Shown here: one piece after another, positions 16,279-25,497 of the stretch
Numbering within the stretch: the stretch's first letter is position 1
How the letters are laid out: each line of letters opens with the position of its first letter
Source: Paludibacter jiangxiensis
Lineage (GTDB): Bacteria; Bacteroidota; Bacteroidia; Bacteroidales; Paludibacteraceae
DNA length: 44,428 nt
Direction: 5' to 3'
NCBI GenBank assembly: GCA_945870155.1
Contig: CAMBSB010000026.1
Coordinates: 1-44,428 of the forward strand
Translations under genes and position numbers: made by a program
Notes under the pieces: model-generated
What the model was told of the DNA's origin: nothing
The model's input: only the letters and a program-made list of their open reading frames with translations
The model's database searches: none

Positions 16279-16505
16279 GCTGAAAATATAATTCAATGAA
16301 AAACTAATAGGTAAATTGCTTACTTACCTTGAAAAAGTGTGTTTAAATTAATTATCAGGCATTTATAAAATATAATTTCAGATGGAATTTAGCATTTGAT
16401 ACTGAAAATAATGCTATGGAATATTTCAGGAAATTACAATTCAGATTGTACACAATTCAGATCAATTTATTATTTAAAAAAATAGATAACATAAAACAAA
16501 GAAAA

Positions 16506-17420
16506 ATGAAAACAACAAATCAAACCAAATTATTTTTGATGTTCACTTTCATAATCAGTTTTTCCATTGCCGGAGCATATAAACTTATTTATGGTGGCGA
16601 AATTGCAAACATCAGTTATACCATAATGGGGGCCATTTACATGTTTGTGCCAACTTTATCGGTTATTATTGTAAAAAAGCTTATTTGTAAAGAGAAACTT
16701 CGTTCCGATTTACAAATTTCGTTCAAAATTAATAAATGGTTTTTTGCTGCGTGGTTCATTATGCCGATAGTTGCTTTTGGAGCATTGGGTATTAGTTTGC
16801 TACTACCGGGAGTGTCTTACAATCCTGAAATGACAGGGCTTGCCGAACGATTTTCAACAATGTCGTCGCCCGAACAAGTGGAACAAATGAAGGCACAAAT
16901 TGCAGCATTACCAATTAGTCCTATTTGGTTAATTCTCATTGGTGGACTTTTTGCAGGAATTACCATTAACGGACTTTTCGCCTTTGGTGAAGAATTAGGC
17001 TGGCGGGGATTTTTGGTATATCAGTTTCGTAAAATGAGTTTTGCCAAAGCTTCGGTTATAATTGGCTTTATTTGGGGAATATGGCATGCACCGCTCATTT
17101 TAATGGGGCATAATTATCCTAATCATCCCCAATTTGGAGTACTCATGATGGTTCTTTTGTGCATTTTATTAACGCCAATATTAATCTATTTTACCCTCAA
17201 AGCAAAGTCAGTAATTGCTGCAGCTATTTTGCACGGAACAATGAATGCCACGGCTACCATATCCATACTTCCCATTAGTGGTGGCAACGATTTGCTGGCA
17301 GGTTCTACAGGTTTGGCAGGAATGATTGCGTTAGTTATAGTTATTCTAAGTATCTATATATATGACCATTATATAAGTGCTGAAAAAATTATGAATACTA
17401 CAATAAGTGATAACTTATAA
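16506..17420 (+). CDS. CPBP-family intramembrane metalloprotease
   Basis: From ATG 16506 (MKTTNQTKLFLMF) the product is 304 residues with about eight membrane spans. It has the complete CPBP set: E162-E163 and R167 in GEELGWRGFL, H194 in GIWHAPLIL, and H243/N247 in LHGTMNA. This family comprises CAAX-processing-like proteases and bacteriocin-immunity or stress proteins. The frame extends upstream to 16416, but those 30 residues are basic and non-conserved in appearance, so the internal ATG is preferred. It contrasts with the degenerate relative at 2062-2775. Confidence 0.85.
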   Translation: MKTTNQTKLFLMFTFIISFSIAGAYKLIYGGEIANISYTIMGAIYMFVPTLSVIIVKKLICKEKLRSDLQISFKINKWFFAAWFIMPIVAFGALGISLLLPGVSYNPEMTGLAERFSTMSSPEQVEQMKAQIAALPISPIWLILIGGLFAGITINGLFAFGEELGWRGFLVYQFRKMSFAKASVIIGFIWGIWHAPLILMGHNYPNHPQFGVLMMVLLCILLTPILIYFTLKAKSVIAAAILHGTMNATATISILPISGGNDLLAGSTGLAGMIALVIVILSIYIYDHYISAEKIMNTTISDNL

Positions 17421-17513
17421 TAACTCTTTAGGAAACGTTACATCGTTTACTTTTTACTTTTTATTAAAAATGTGGTTGAATCATTTCAATTTTGAACAAC
17501 AATAATTATCATT

Positions 17514-18272
17514 ATGATTTTCAGAGAATTTGGCAATAAAAATAAGTTGACAATTGTATTACTTCATGGTGGTGGATTGTCGTGGTGGATGTGGAAATCA
17601 CAAATTGAAATTCTTTCGAAAGATTATTATGTGATTACACCCATTATTGATGGGCATGGTGAAGATTTTAATACTGATTTTATAAGTATTGAAGACTCAT
17701 CTCAGAAATTGATAGACTTTATTAAAAAAGAATTAAACAGAAAAGTACATGCTATAGCTGGCTTATCAATTGGGGCACAGATAGTTGTTGAAGTATTATC
17801 TCGTGAATCCGAAATCGCAGAATATGCAATAATTGAAAGTGCATTGGTTTATCCTATCAAAACGATTACCGCATTTACAGTACCTATGCTTAATTTGTTT
17901 TATGGACTTATCAAAAGAAAATGGTATGCTCGGTTACAAGCTAAGTCACTTAATATACCAGATAATCTTTTCGACAATTATTTTAACGATAGTTCGAGGA
18001 TTTCAAAAAGGTCGTTGATAAACATTACCTACAGTAATGGTAATTACTCTATACCCAATAAAATTGAGAATTCAAATACTAAAACATTGGTTTTAGTAGG
18101 AGAAAAAGAGTTGTCAATCATGAAAAAGTCAGCCAAAAGTTTGTCAGAAATTCTTAAAAATTCGATATTGAAAATAGTTCCCAACTATTCGCATGGTGAA
18201 TTAAGTATTTTGAATCCGGATAAGTATTTGGAATTATTAGCAAATCACTTGAACCAAATAAAATCACAATAA
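17514..18272 (+). CDS. alpha/beta hydrolase
   Basis: The 252-residue protein has an oxyanion segment HGGG (18-21), nucleophile S85 in AGLSIGAQ, the VLVGEKE strand near residue 200 for the acid, and NYSHGE (H about 231) for the catalytic histidine. This gives a complete triad in a short, cap-poor fold of the MhpC/peptidase-S33 type. Substrate unknown. It stands alone between the CPBP protease and a flavodoxin gene. Confidence 0.8.
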   Translation: MIFREFGNKNKLTIVLLHGGGLSWWMWKSQIEILSKDYYVITPIIDGHGEDFNTDFISIEDSSQKLIDFIKKELNRKVHAIAGLSIGAQIVVEVLSRESEIAEYAIIESALVYPIKTITAFTVPMLNLFYGLIKRKWYARLQAKSLNIPDNLFDNYFNDSSRISKRSLINITYSNGNYSIPNKIENSNTKTLVLVGEKELSIMKKSAKSLSEILKNSILKIVPNYSHGELSILNPDKYLELLANHLNQIKSQ

Positions 18273-18359
18273 ATTTAAATTTAAAGGGAGATTTTTAGTT
18301 TTAAGGTGATATACCATTTTATTGGATAGATAGGATATTGCAAACCATACATTAAAAAT

Positions 18360-18788
18360 ATGAATACAAAAACTGCAACAATAATTTATCACAGCAAAAG
18401 GGGTACAACCCAAAAATTTGCTGCCGAAATTGCTTTTTATCTCAAATCGAGAGGAATTGAAACCAAGGTTACTTCTATTACAAAATTTAAAGCAGAAGAT
18501 ATGGATGGTGCTGATTTTATTTTCTTTGGATGTTGGACAAGTGGTTTATTTTTAATTTTACAACACCCTGAAAAGGAATGGGTTGAATTTATTAATAAAC
18601 TACCTAAAAACTTATCAGCAAAAACAGCGCTGTTTACCACTTACAAAGTACGTACTGGTAGTATGTTTAGCAATATGAAAAAGTACCTGAAGTTAAAAAC
18701 GCAGGAAGCATCGTTGCTGCTTCAATCGCGAAACGGCGAATTATCGGAACTTAACAAGGATTTAATAAGTCAGCTTATTGACGAATAA
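18360..18788 (+). CDS. flavodoxin-domain protein
   Basis: The 142-residue protein opens with TATIIYHSKRGTTQKFAAEIA, the FMN phosphate-binding loop of flavodoxins (T/S-x-T-G-N/T variants; here SKRGTTQ). FIFFGCWTSGLF (about 55-66) would line the isoalloxazine ring. It should be a small FMN-dependent electron carrier. The EFR1-type flavodoxin-ferredoxin is encoded two genes downstream, so a local redox theme is possible. Confidence 0.75.
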   Translation: MNTKTATIIYHSKRGTTQKFAAEIAFYLKSRGIETKVTSITKFKAEDMDGADFIFFGCWTSGLFLILQHPEKEWVEFINKLPKNLSAKTALFTTYKVRTGSMFSNMKKYLKLKTQEASLLLQSRNGELSELNKDLISQLIDE

Positions 18789-18794
18789 ATAATA

Positions 18795-18802
18795 TATTTT
18801 TG
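18795..18802 (+). promoter_or_regulatory. -7 element upstream of CoA-binding copy 2
   Basis: TATTTTTG matches TAnnTTTG and lies 32 bp before the ATG at 18834. The nearest TTG (18778-18780) is only 14 bp upstream, shorter than usual, so the promoter is tentative. Confidence 0.4.
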
Positions 18803-18833
18803 CCAAACGATTAAAAATTAAACATTTAATTCT

Positions 18834-19292
18834 ATGCAACTCATTTCACTACAACAAATTAATAACTTTGTATCTGGCAGTAAAATTGCCATAGCAGGTG
18901 CTTCGCGTAACGAAAAAAGCTTTAGTGCCGAAGTTGCCAAACATCTTGCAAGACTTAATTACAAACTGTGGTTTATTAAACCAAACTTCGACAAGAGCGA
19001 AGTAACCGACAATAAAGTTCGTTCAGTTTTGGATTTGCCACAGGATGTAAAACATTTGCTGATCCTAACTCCAGCAACCGAAACAGAATCAGTTATCAGT
19101 CAGGCTGTTGGAAAAGGAATCAACCATATCTGGATTCAGCAAAAGTCGGAAACCACGGCTGCTATAGAGCTTGCTCATCAATACAAAGTGAATTTAATTC
19201 ATCACCATTGCATTTTTATGTTTACCAATCCTACAGGTATGCATAAATTCCATCGGAATATTAAGAAATGGTTTGGATCGATACCTAAATAA
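18834..19292 (+). CDS. CoA-binding (YccU-type Rossmann) domain protein, copy 2
   Basis: The 152-residue protein matches the copy at 8233-8691 in length and nearly throughout in sequence: IAGASRNEKSFSAEVAKHL, VKHLLILTPATETESV, HIWIQQKSETTAAIELA, LIHHHCIFMFTNPTG and FGSIPK at the end. The two are clearly paralogues. This copy is followed 15 bp later by the flavodoxin-ferredoxin gene, so it is likely in an operon with it, unlike copy 1, which lies beside the sulfatase. Confidence 0.85.
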   Translation: MQLISLQQINNFVSGSKIAIAGASRNEKSFSAEVAKHLARLNYKLWFIKPNFDKSEVTDNKVRSVLDLPQDVKHLLILTPATETESVISQAVGKGINHIWIQQKSETTAAIELAHQYKVNLIHHHCIFMFTNPTGMHKFHRNIKKWFGSIPK

Positions 19293-19307
19293 TACCAAAT
19301 AAAACGT

Positions 19308-20348
19308 ATGTTACCCTTTTCAAAGTTACAGATTTACTACTTCTCAGGCACAGGTAATTCGGCCAATGTGGCTCGATGGGTGGCCAATGTTGCTAAGGAA
19401 AAAGGAATAATTACAACTCTAATAAACATTGCAGATTGTAATAGATTGCACATTCCGCTTCCTCCCGCCGATGCATTGGTGGCTTTTTGCTCACCTGTTC
19501 ATGGGTTTAATTATCCACCTGTAATGCAAGCTTTTATCCGCCGATTTCCAAAAGGAAAAAATCCAGTCTTATTACTCAATACCCGTGCAGGAATGCTTAT
19601 TGGCAAATGGATTACGCCCGGCATTTCGGGTATTACTTTTTACTTATCAGCATTAATTTTGCTTTTGAAAGGCTACAAAATTAACGCCATGTTTCCGGTT
19701 GATTTACCTTCGAACTGGATATCGGTGCATCCCGGACTGAACGACCGCACCGTTAAATTCATGCACGAGCGGAACCAAGAGCGAGTTAGTGCATTTGCAA
19801 ATAAAATGCTTGCCGGTGGAAAAGACTTTCGCTCTTTACGTGAACTGATTCAGGATCTGTTAATCAGTCCTATATCTATTGGATATTATTTTGTTGGCCG
19901 ATTCTTTATAGCTAAAACTTATTATGTAAATTCAGCGTGCAATAATTGTAATTTGTGTATAAAACAATGTCCGGTCAAAGCCATTAAAACAGTTGACAAT
20001 CGTCCATTCTGGACTTTCCACTGCGAAAGTTGCATGCATTGCATGAGTTATTGTCCACACAAAGCCATAGAAACGGCTCACGGGCCAATCATTGGATTTA
20101 TGTTGCTGTTTAGTTTGATAATTTGGAGCACCATCGAATTGAATTTTAGCAAATCCCTTCATCTCGATAATTCTATTGTAAATATGATTGTACAGTCAGC
20201 GTTAATGCTTGGTTTGCTGGCTATTTGGTATCGCGTTTTACACTTTCTGCTGCGGTTTAAGTGGTTCAACAAACTGGTAACTTTCACATCACTCACCTTT
20301 TATAAATTCTGGGGTAGAAGGTATAAGGCATTGAAAGACAAACAGTAA
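19308..20348 (+). CDS. EFR1-type flavodoxin-ferredoxin fusion
   Basis: The 346-residue protein starts with a flavodoxin-like domain (IYYFSGTGNSANVARWVA at 9-26, SGTGNS being the FMN phosphate loop). Two [4Fe-4S] clusters follow: C211/C214/C217 and C221, then C239/C242/C245 and C249, both in CxxCxxCxxxCP form. A hydrophobic segment near 110-122 and two more near 258-275 and 288-310 suggest membrane association. It would move electrons between a flavin and iron-sulfur centres; the partner is unknown. It is adjacent to the CoA-binding paralogue. Confidence 0.85.
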   Translation: MLPFSKLQIYYFSGTGNSANVARWVANVAKEKGIITTLINIADCNRLHIPLPPADALVAFCSPVHGFNYPPVMQAFIRRFPKGKNPVLLLNTRAGMLIGKWITPGISGITFYLSALILLLKGYKINAMFPVDLPSNWISVHPGLNDRTVKFMHERNQERVSAFANKMLAGGKDFRSLRELIQDLLISPISIGYYFVGRFFIAKTYYVNSACNNCNLCIKQCPVKAIKTVDNRPFWTFHCESCMHCMSYCPHKAIETAHGPIIGFMLLFSLIIWSTIELNFSKSLHLDNSIVNMIVQSALMLGLLAIWYRVLHFLLRFKWFNKLVTFTSLTFYKFWGRRYKALKDKQ

Positions 20349-20519
20349 ATTGAATTCACTAATTATTACAACAAAAATCTACGCATTTTCAAAAGCAATC
20401 AAACTTAATATCAAATCATTTTTTAAAAAATAAAACTATTTTGAAACAGAAAGTTAATACCAATGAAATATTAATTGATGATTTTTGTATAATAATATAG
20501 CAATTTTAAAATGTTGAAA

Positions 20520-20867
20520 ATGAAAAAAATTCTCCTTGTTTTTTCAATTATTTCTTTGTTTGGAATATTAAAAGCCGAAGAAACTAAAAAAAGAAATCTG
20601 AACGATTATACCGGACGTTATTCTTTTGTTTTCGATAACTCAACTATTGATAATGTATTAGTTGAATTTAGAAACGATAGCATATTAAGCGTGCAAGCCA
20701 ATGTAGGAACTGCAAATTTGATATTTGTAAAAGGCGATGAGTTTAAAATATCTGAATATGATGGACGTGTAATTTTTCAACGTGACTCTACGGATCAAAA
20801 AGTGATAGGCGTAAAAGTAATTGTGCCCGTATCAAATATCGATATAGAAGGAAAAAAGGAGCAATAA
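20520..20867 (+). CDS. small exported protein, DUF3471-like
   Basis: From ATG 20520 (MKKILLVFSIISLFGILKAEE) the product is 115 residues with a clear signal peptide. The mature part (LNDYTGRYSF...VEFRNDSILSV...FVKGDEFKI...VIFQRDSTDQKVIGVKVIV) has the YxGxYxF opening and alternating strands of small beta-barrel domains such as DUF3471, often found C-terminal to beta-lactamase-like hydrolases. Here it is free-standing. The ATG at 20511 would add three residues. Confidence 0.55.
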   Translation: MKKILLVFSIISLFGILKAEETKKRNLNDYTGRYSFVFDNSTIDNVLVEFRNDSILSVQANVGTANLIFVKGDEFKISEYDGRVIFQRDSTDQKVIGVKVIVPVSNIDIEGKKEQ

Positions 20868-20901
20868 GAAAGAAATGAAAAAATTGCTTGTATAATATCA
20901 A

Positions 20902-20944
20902 AAAAAGGATTGCCCCGTTTTTTAGGGAGCAATCCTTTTTCTTT
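20902..20944. terminator. bidirectional intrinsic terminator
   Basis: AAAAAGGATTGC and GCAATCCTTTTT flank a loop containing CCCCG and AGGGAG, with A- and T-runs on both sides. It sits between convergent genes: the small exported protein (+) and the methyltransferase (-), and can serve both. Confidence 0.8.
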
Positions 20945-21718
20945 TTAACGCTTTTTGCCTATATAAAACACATAGCCATAATAATCCTTGTATTTGCTGT
21001 AAAGTTCAGCTTCGTGGCGCTCGTTCGCAACCAGTTCATTAGCAGTTTGATTATCTATATGTTTTCTCAAAAACATATCCTGAGCTGCTAGTTGTGGTTC
21101 GTAAAAATTCTTTGTCCAACAAGTTTCAGGTAAACAAAATGTTGCTATGGGTATGTATCCAGCTTTTTGAAGTTGCGCTACCTTTACAGGAATTGTATCT
21201 ATTTCAGGATATGCTTCGTTCCAAAAATCATTGATTTCGGCAGGTCGTTCGTCAGTAAACCACGATGCTTCGGTAACAGCAATGTATCCACCGGTTTTCA
21301 GGTATTTGTGCCATTCACTGACTCCACGCTCAAAACCAATATTGTAAATGGCTCCTTCCGACCAAATAAGGTCTAACTCTTCGGCTTGAAATGGCAATTC
21401 GACCATAGAACCAACAATTCCTTTTACTCTATCCTGTAAGTTTAAGTTGGCTGCATTTTCGTTGAAACGGTCGATAAAACCCGGAAATAAATCTAATCCA
21501 AGCAACTTTCCTTTAGAATGTTGTGCGAGTGTCATTGTTTGTCCACCAGTTCCACAGCCCAGATCGGCAATAACTGATTGGTTGCTCAGATTGTCAATAA
21601 AACTCAGTGCTTTAAGCGTTGATTCCACACTTCCAGGCCCTTGTCGTTCGATACTTGAAAAATATTCGCAGATTAAATTAAAATCAAATTCGTGAATGTT
21701 TATATATTCGTTACTCAT
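20945..21718 (-). CDS. class I SAM-dependent methyltransferase
   Basis: The 257-residue protein has the motif I loop [13 protein letters not shown] (about 49-61), motif II acidic residue in [10 protein letters not shown], a motif III-like [11 protein letters not shown] and [15 protein letters not shown] (post-III). This is the Methyltransf_11/25 fold. The substrate is unknown; small-molecule methylation is likely. It lies downstream of metH on the same strand, but the 293-bp gap and its own promoter-like site argue for separate transcription. Confidence 0.82.
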   Translation of the reverse strand: MSNEYINIHEFDFNLICEYFSSIERQGPGSVESTLKALSFIDNLSNQSVIADLGCGTGGQTMTLAQHSKGKLLGLDLFPGFIDRFNENAANLNLQDRVKGIVGSMVELPFQAEELDLIWSEGAIYNIGFERGVSEWHKYLKTGGYIAVTEASWFTDERPAEINDFWNEAYPEIDTIPVKVAQLQKAGYIPIATFCLPETCWTKNFYEPQLAAQDMFLRKHIDNQTANELVANERHEAELYSKYKDYYGYVFYIGKKR

Positions 21719-21913
21719 TTTAGTGGATTTTTATAGTCGACATTCATATACAATATTGAATTATCGACATGGTTTATAAATAATAATGACGTGAAAATAA
21801 CCCCGACATAAAATGTCCGAGTTAACTTAAGGATAATCAAAAGCATTCAATGCATTGATTATTTACTTCACCAAATCCGAAATAAAATTAAACATCCAAT
21901 AGTTTTAGTGCTG

Positions 21914-21943
21914 CAAAAATACTTTTTTATAGCCAATTATCAA
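21914..21943 (-). promoter_or_regulatory. promoter-like site for the methyltransferase
   Basis: On the minus strand TTG (21943-21941) and TATTTTTG (21921-21914) are spaced by 19 bp. The leader to the start at 21718 would be near 190 nt. A GACAT/ATGTC inverted repeat lies within that leader around 21806-21819. Confidence 0.5.
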
Positions 21944-22011
21944 GTACTTAAAAAATGAATTACCGTTTTGAGGAATACTGAATCTGAATTTCAATGACAA
22001 TAATATATAAT

Positions 22012-25000
22012 TTAAAACAAATTTGGCTTCCTCTTTTTGGCCTCATCAAGACTTAACAATTCTACTTTCTTTGTTTGCTTTTCTCTAAGCAGTTGATATT
22101 CAGCATTAATTTCGGCAACAAAATTAGTATGTGCTTTTTCGCTCATTAATTGAGCCACAATAAATGTGTTAATTGAAGCATCTTTTACATACACCACAGG
22201 ACCTTTGTAGTTTGGTGCAATTTTAACTGCTGTATGAATTTTCGAAGTTGTTGCACCTCCAATTAATAAAGGAATTCGCAATCCGGCTTTTTCCATTTCA
22301 GCCGCCACATGACTCATTTCTTCGAGCGATGGCGTGATTAAACCACTCAATCCTAAAATATCAACTTTCTCAGCTATAGCTGTTTGTATAATTTTTTCGG
22401 TCGGAACCATAACTCCCAAATCTATCACTTCAAAATTGTTACAAGCCAAAACTACCGCAACAATATTTTTACCAATATCATGTACATCACCTTTAACGGT
22501 TGCTATTAGGAATTTGCCGGCTGATGAACTTTGTCCGGGTACTTTTTGAGCCTCAATTTCAGGTTGAATTATGGCAACCGCTTTTTTCATGGTACGGGCA
22601 GTTTTAACCACTTGTGGTAAAAACATTTTTCCCGCTCCAAACAAATCGCCCACTATATTCATTCCACTCATCAAAGGTTTTTCAATAATTTCGAGTGCTG
22701 TATCATATTGAGTAAGTGCTTCGGCCAAATCCTCTTCCAGATAATCGCTGATACCTTTTATCAGTGCATATTCCAGTCTGCCTTGCAAAGGTCGAGTGCG
22801 CCATTCATCAATTTTTTCAACTTTTTCGCCTGTAGCTATTTGTTTTACTTTTTCAGCCAATTCTATCATCCGCTCAGTAGCATCTTCACGACGGTTAAGC
22901 ACCACATCTTCAACATGTTCCAACAAAGTTGGTTCAATATCCTCATATATTTGCAGCATTCCGGCATTCACTATTCCCATATCCATTCCGGCTTTAATAG
23001 CATAATAAAGAAATACACTATGAATGGCTTCACGCACTACATTATTGCCTCTGAATGAGAAAGATAAGTTACTTACACCTCCGCTTATTTTAGCATAGGG
23101 TAAATTTTCTTTAATCCATTTTGTTGCATTGATAAAATCAACACCATAATTATTATGCTCCTCAATACCGGTAGCTATGGCCAGCACATTGGGGTCAAAA
23201 ATTATATCCTGCGGTGGAAATCCAACTTCATTGACTAATAAATTATAAGCCCGACTACAAATTTGGGTTTTTCGTTCAAAACTATCTGCTTGTCCTTTTT
23301 CGTCAAAAGCCATAACAACAGTTGCAGCTCCGTACGAACGAATTTTTCGGGCTTTCTCCAGAAAATCTTCCTCTCCCTCTTTTAAACTAATAGAGTTGAC
23401 AATGCATTTGCCTTGTAAGCATTTTAGTCCCGCTTCAATTACCTCCCATTTCGAAGAATCAATCATAATGGGAACACGCATTATTTCGGGTTCGGATGCG
23501 ACATAATGCAGGAAAGTAATCATTTCGTCTTTCGACTCCAACATGGCATCATCCATGTTAATGTCAATGATTTGAGCTCCATCTTCTACTTGTTTACGAG
23601 CAATAACAAGTGCTTCTTCGTATTTTTTTTCGTTGATTAATCGTAAAAACATTTTGGAACCCGCAACATTACAACGTTCACCAATATTGACGAATAGGGA
23701 TTTTACCCCGGGCTCATCTAATTGAAGAACCTCACCCCCAACCCCTCTCCTTGAGGAGAGGGGAGCAGAGCCTGCAAGGTTTGAAGCTATAAATGTTGAA
23801 TTAATGTCTATTTTTTCATCATTACTAGTTATATCCATTTCACCACTGTAATCTCTATTATAGAAAAGTGGATCATTGCCTGCAAAGTTGGAAGTATTTG
23901 ATTTATTGGAAGGGAGTGATTCTAATATGTTTTTTATATTAGCAAGAACCTCATTTAGTTTTTTTAGAACATCTTCATTGGAATATCTTATTACATGAAA
24001 ACCTTTGTCCAAAATTACTGAAGTACGATATTCATCAAACTCCTTTTGTTCTTTTTGCAAATGAATGCCACCATCTACTTCTATCACCAAACGTTTATCA
24101 ATACAAATAAAATCTGCAATAAAACCTTCGATTATATGTTGACGTCTTATTTTGAAACCAATTTGATTGTTTCGCAAACTTTGCCACAGAACGTTTTCAG
24201 CCTTTGTGGGTTCTTTTCTCATTTCTTTTGCCTTTTCGTGCAATAAATTCCAATTATACCCATCCGTTGTGAAATTTCGATGATTAGTACCTTCTTGCCA
24301 TTTATCGGCATCATTTAAATGCTCTGCGGCAGTCCCCCTCTCCTCAAGGAGAGGGGTTAGGGGTGAGGTATTTAAACTTTCATTACCACTCAACTCATTC
24401 AGGCGATGGGTTAGGGGTGAGGTGATTTCTAAAATTTCAAGACCACTTAAAACCAAATTATTCGAAGGTATTTTTATTTTTCTTACTTCAGCATTTTCTA
24501 TTAATTTTTGATAAGCATGTATGTGTTCAGGTGTTGTGCCACAACAACCTCCAATAATATTTACCAAATTATCATCAAAATACTCTTTTACTTGTAAGGC
24601 CATCAACTCAGGTGATTCATCATATTCGCCAAACTGATTTGGTAAACCGGCATTAGGATAAGCACTTACAAACCAGGGTGAATAAGTACTTATTTCTTCG
24701 AGATATGGTTTCAGATCTTTTGCACCAAAAGAGCAATTTAAACCTACCGAAAGTAAATTTGCATGACTAATTGAAGCCAAAAACGCCCGTATAGTCTGTC
24801 CCGACAAAGTTCTGCCACTTGTATCGGCTACTGTTGCCGAAAGCATAATTTCTACTCGTTTTCCAAGTTCGCTCATAGCTTCTTCGGCTGCAAAAATTGC
24901 TGCTTTGGCATTGAGCGTATCAAATATTGTTTCAATCAAAAGGGCATCAACTCCACCTTCAATTAAGGCTAAAATCTGTTCTTTATAAGCCACTACTAAA

Positions 25001-25458
25001 TCATCGAAGCTAACCGATCTGAATGCAGGATTATTTACATCGGGCGACATGGATGCCGTCTTGTTGGTTGGTCCTACAGCTCCTGCAACAAATCGTGGTT
25101 TTAATGGATTTTTAGCTGTATATTCATCAGCAGCTTTGCGAGCTAATTTTGCTGCTTCCAAGTTCATTTCGAGCACAAAATCACCCATCCCATAATCCTC
25201 CATCGATATGCGTTGGGCATTGAATGTGTTAGTTTCAATTATATCGGCACCGGCGTACAGATATTTTGAGTGTATATCGTAAATAATTTCAGGCTGAGTA
25301 AGTACAAGTAAGTCATTATTGCCTTTTTGAAGTATCGCGGCGTGGCTAAATCGCATACCGCGATAATCCGATTCAAAAAGATTGTGTTGTTGAATCATAG
25401 TGCCCATAGCACCATCTAAAATTAATATTCTCTTTTCGAGTTCAGTTCTTAAGTTCAT
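22012..25458 (-). CDS. metH: cobalamin-dependent methionine synthase with an inserted DUF559 endonuclease domain
   Basis: MetH transfers a methyl group from methyltetrahydrofolate to homocysteine. Numbering is from TTG 25479; the start is placed at ATG 25458 (Met8) because a promoter -7 box overlaps the TTG. The homocysteine domain (8-340) has zinc ligands C249 and C312-C313 (GGCCGTTP). The pterin domain opens at about 595 ([14 protein letters not shown]), and the cobalamin module carries DVHDIGKN (998-1005) and SGLITPS. Residues 352-584 are foreign: a DUF559 nuclease plus palindromic ends, in the linker between homocysteine and pterin modules. The frame is open throughout. The C-terminus stops at [14 protein letters not shown], so the AdoMet-binding reactivation domain is absent. 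Whether the protein is active with the insert cannot be told from sequence. Confidence 0.93.
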   Translation of the reverse strand: MNLRTELEKRILILDGAMGTMIQQHNLFESDYRGMRFSHAAILQKGNNDLLVLTQPEIIYDIHSKYLYAGADIIETNTFNAQRISMEDYGMGDFVLEMNLEAAKLARKAADEYTAKNPLKPRFVAGAVGPTNKTASMSPDVNNPAFRSVSFDDLVVAYKEQILALIEGGVDALLIETIFDTLNAKAAIFAAEEAMSELGKRVEIMLSATVADTSGRTLSGQTIRAFLASISHANLLSVGLNCSFGAKDLKPYLEEISTYSPWFVSAYPNAGLPNQFGEYDESPELMALQVKEYFDDNLVNIIGGCCGTTPEHIHAYQKLIENAEVRKIKIPSNNLVLSGLEILEITSPLTHRLNELSGNESLNTSPLTPLLEERGTAAEHLNDADKWQEGTNHRNFTTDGYNWNLLHEKAKEMRKEPTKAENVLWQSLRNNQIGFKIRRQHIIEGFIADFICIDKRLVIEVDGGIHLQKEQKEFDEYRTSVILDKGFHVIRYSNEDVLKKLNEVLANIKNILESLPSNKSNTSNFAGNDPLFYNRDYSGEMDITSNDEKIDINSTFIASNLAGSAPLSSRRGVGGEVLQLDEPGVKSLFVNIGERCNVAGSKMFLRLINEKKYEEALVIARKQVEDGAQIIDINMDDAMLESKDEMITFLHYVASEPEIMRVPIMIDSSKWEVIEAGLKCLQGKCIVNSISLKEGEEDFLEKARKIRSYGAATVVMAFDEKGQADSFERKTQICSRAYNLLVNEVGFPPQDIIFDPNVLAIATGIEEHNNYGVDFINATKWIKENLPYAKISGGVSNLSFSFRGNNVVREAIHSVFLYYAIKAGMDMGIVNAGMLQIYEDIEPTLLEHVEDVVLNRREDATERMIELAEKVKQIATGEKVEKIDEWRTRPLQGRLEYALIKGISDYLEEDLAEALTQYDTALEIIEKPLMSGMNIVGDLFGAGKMFLPQVVKTARTMKKAVAIIQPEIEAQKVPGQSSSAGKFLIATVKGDVHDIGKNIVAVVLACNNFEVIDLGVMVPTEKIIQTAIAEKVDILGLSGLITPSLEEMSHVAAEMEKAGLRIPLLIGGATTSKIHTAVKIAPNYKGPVVYVKDASINTFIVAQLMSEKAHTNFVAEINAEYQLLREKQTKKVELLSLDEAKKRKPNLF
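23729..23763. repeat. right-end palindrome of the metH element
   Basis: ACCTCACCCCCAACCCC leads into a hairpin with CCCCTCTCC and GGAGAGGGG arms around TTGA (23742-23763). It is the inverted partner of 24334-24370. In the MetH frame it encodes [10 protein letters not shown]. Confidence 0.85.
23932..24258 (-). other. DUF559 (VSR-like PD-(D/E)xK) endonuclease domain inside MetH
   Basis: Residues 408-516 of the fused protein make a full-length DUF559 domain. The N-terminal helix is [20 protein letters not shown], then [16 protein letters not shown] with RRQH at 445-448 and D456, then [10 protein letters not shown] with E467, D469 and H473, and finally [12 protein letters not shown]. These residues correspond to the metal-binding core of the VSR-like fold, and none appears damaged, so the nuclease could be active. 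No separate promoter or start codon is needed, since it is translated as part of MetH; release by proteolysis or internal initiation at Met420 is conceivable but unproven. Confidence 0.85.
24334..24370. repeat. left-end palindrome of the metH element (intact copy)
   Basis: CCCCCTCTCCTCAAGGAGAG continues into GGGGTTAGGGGTGAGGTA. It is a hairpin plus the TTAGGGGTGAGG tail, the inverted match of 23729-23763. In frame it encodes [12 protein letters not shown]. Confidence 0.85.
24408..24426. repeat. eroded outer copy of the left-end repeat
   Basis: GGGTTAGGGGTGAGGTGAT repeats the tail of the intact copy 38 bp away, but its hairpin part (toward 24385) is no longer GC-rich. It encodes ITSPLTHRL beside the MetH linker. 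Confidence 0.65.
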
Positions 25459-25476
25459 CTTGTTTATTTTGAGGTG

Positions 25477-25484
25477 CAAAGATA
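25477..25484 (-). promoter_or_regulatory. metH: metH -7 element
   Basis: TATCTTTG on the minus strand lies 18 bp upstream of the ATG at 25458 and overlaps the TTG at 25479, so the ATG is the usable start. A -33 TTG at normal spacing is not evident. Confidence 0.5.
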
Positions 25485-25497
25485 ATGCTATTTCATC

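Larger units (their letters stand above)
23729..24423 (-). mobile_element. DUF559-bearing palindromic element inserted in frame in metH
   Basis: The outer ends are inverted: ACCTCACCCC at 23729-23738 and GGGGTGAGGT at 24414-24423, giving 695 bp. Just inside lie hairpins of the form CCCCTCTCC...GGAGAGGGG. The inside encodes a DUF559 endonuclease in the same frame and direction as metH. Removing residues 352-584 joins LSGLEIL to [17 protein letters not shown], which reads as a normal MetH linker. Both flanks show GA next to the element (23727-23728 and 24424-24425), a possible two-base target duplication that could be chance. This organisation recalls Rickettsia palindromic elements, which also insert into coding frames, but with a nuclease added. 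Confidence 0.75.

Noticed and set aside
23728-24426. The insert in MetH as an intein
   Set aside because: There is no Cys/Ser/Thr at a plausible first position, no intein block B histidine, and no C-terminal HN-C/S/T motif. The nuclease is DUF559 and not a LAGLIDADG or HNH homing domain embedded in a splicing fold.
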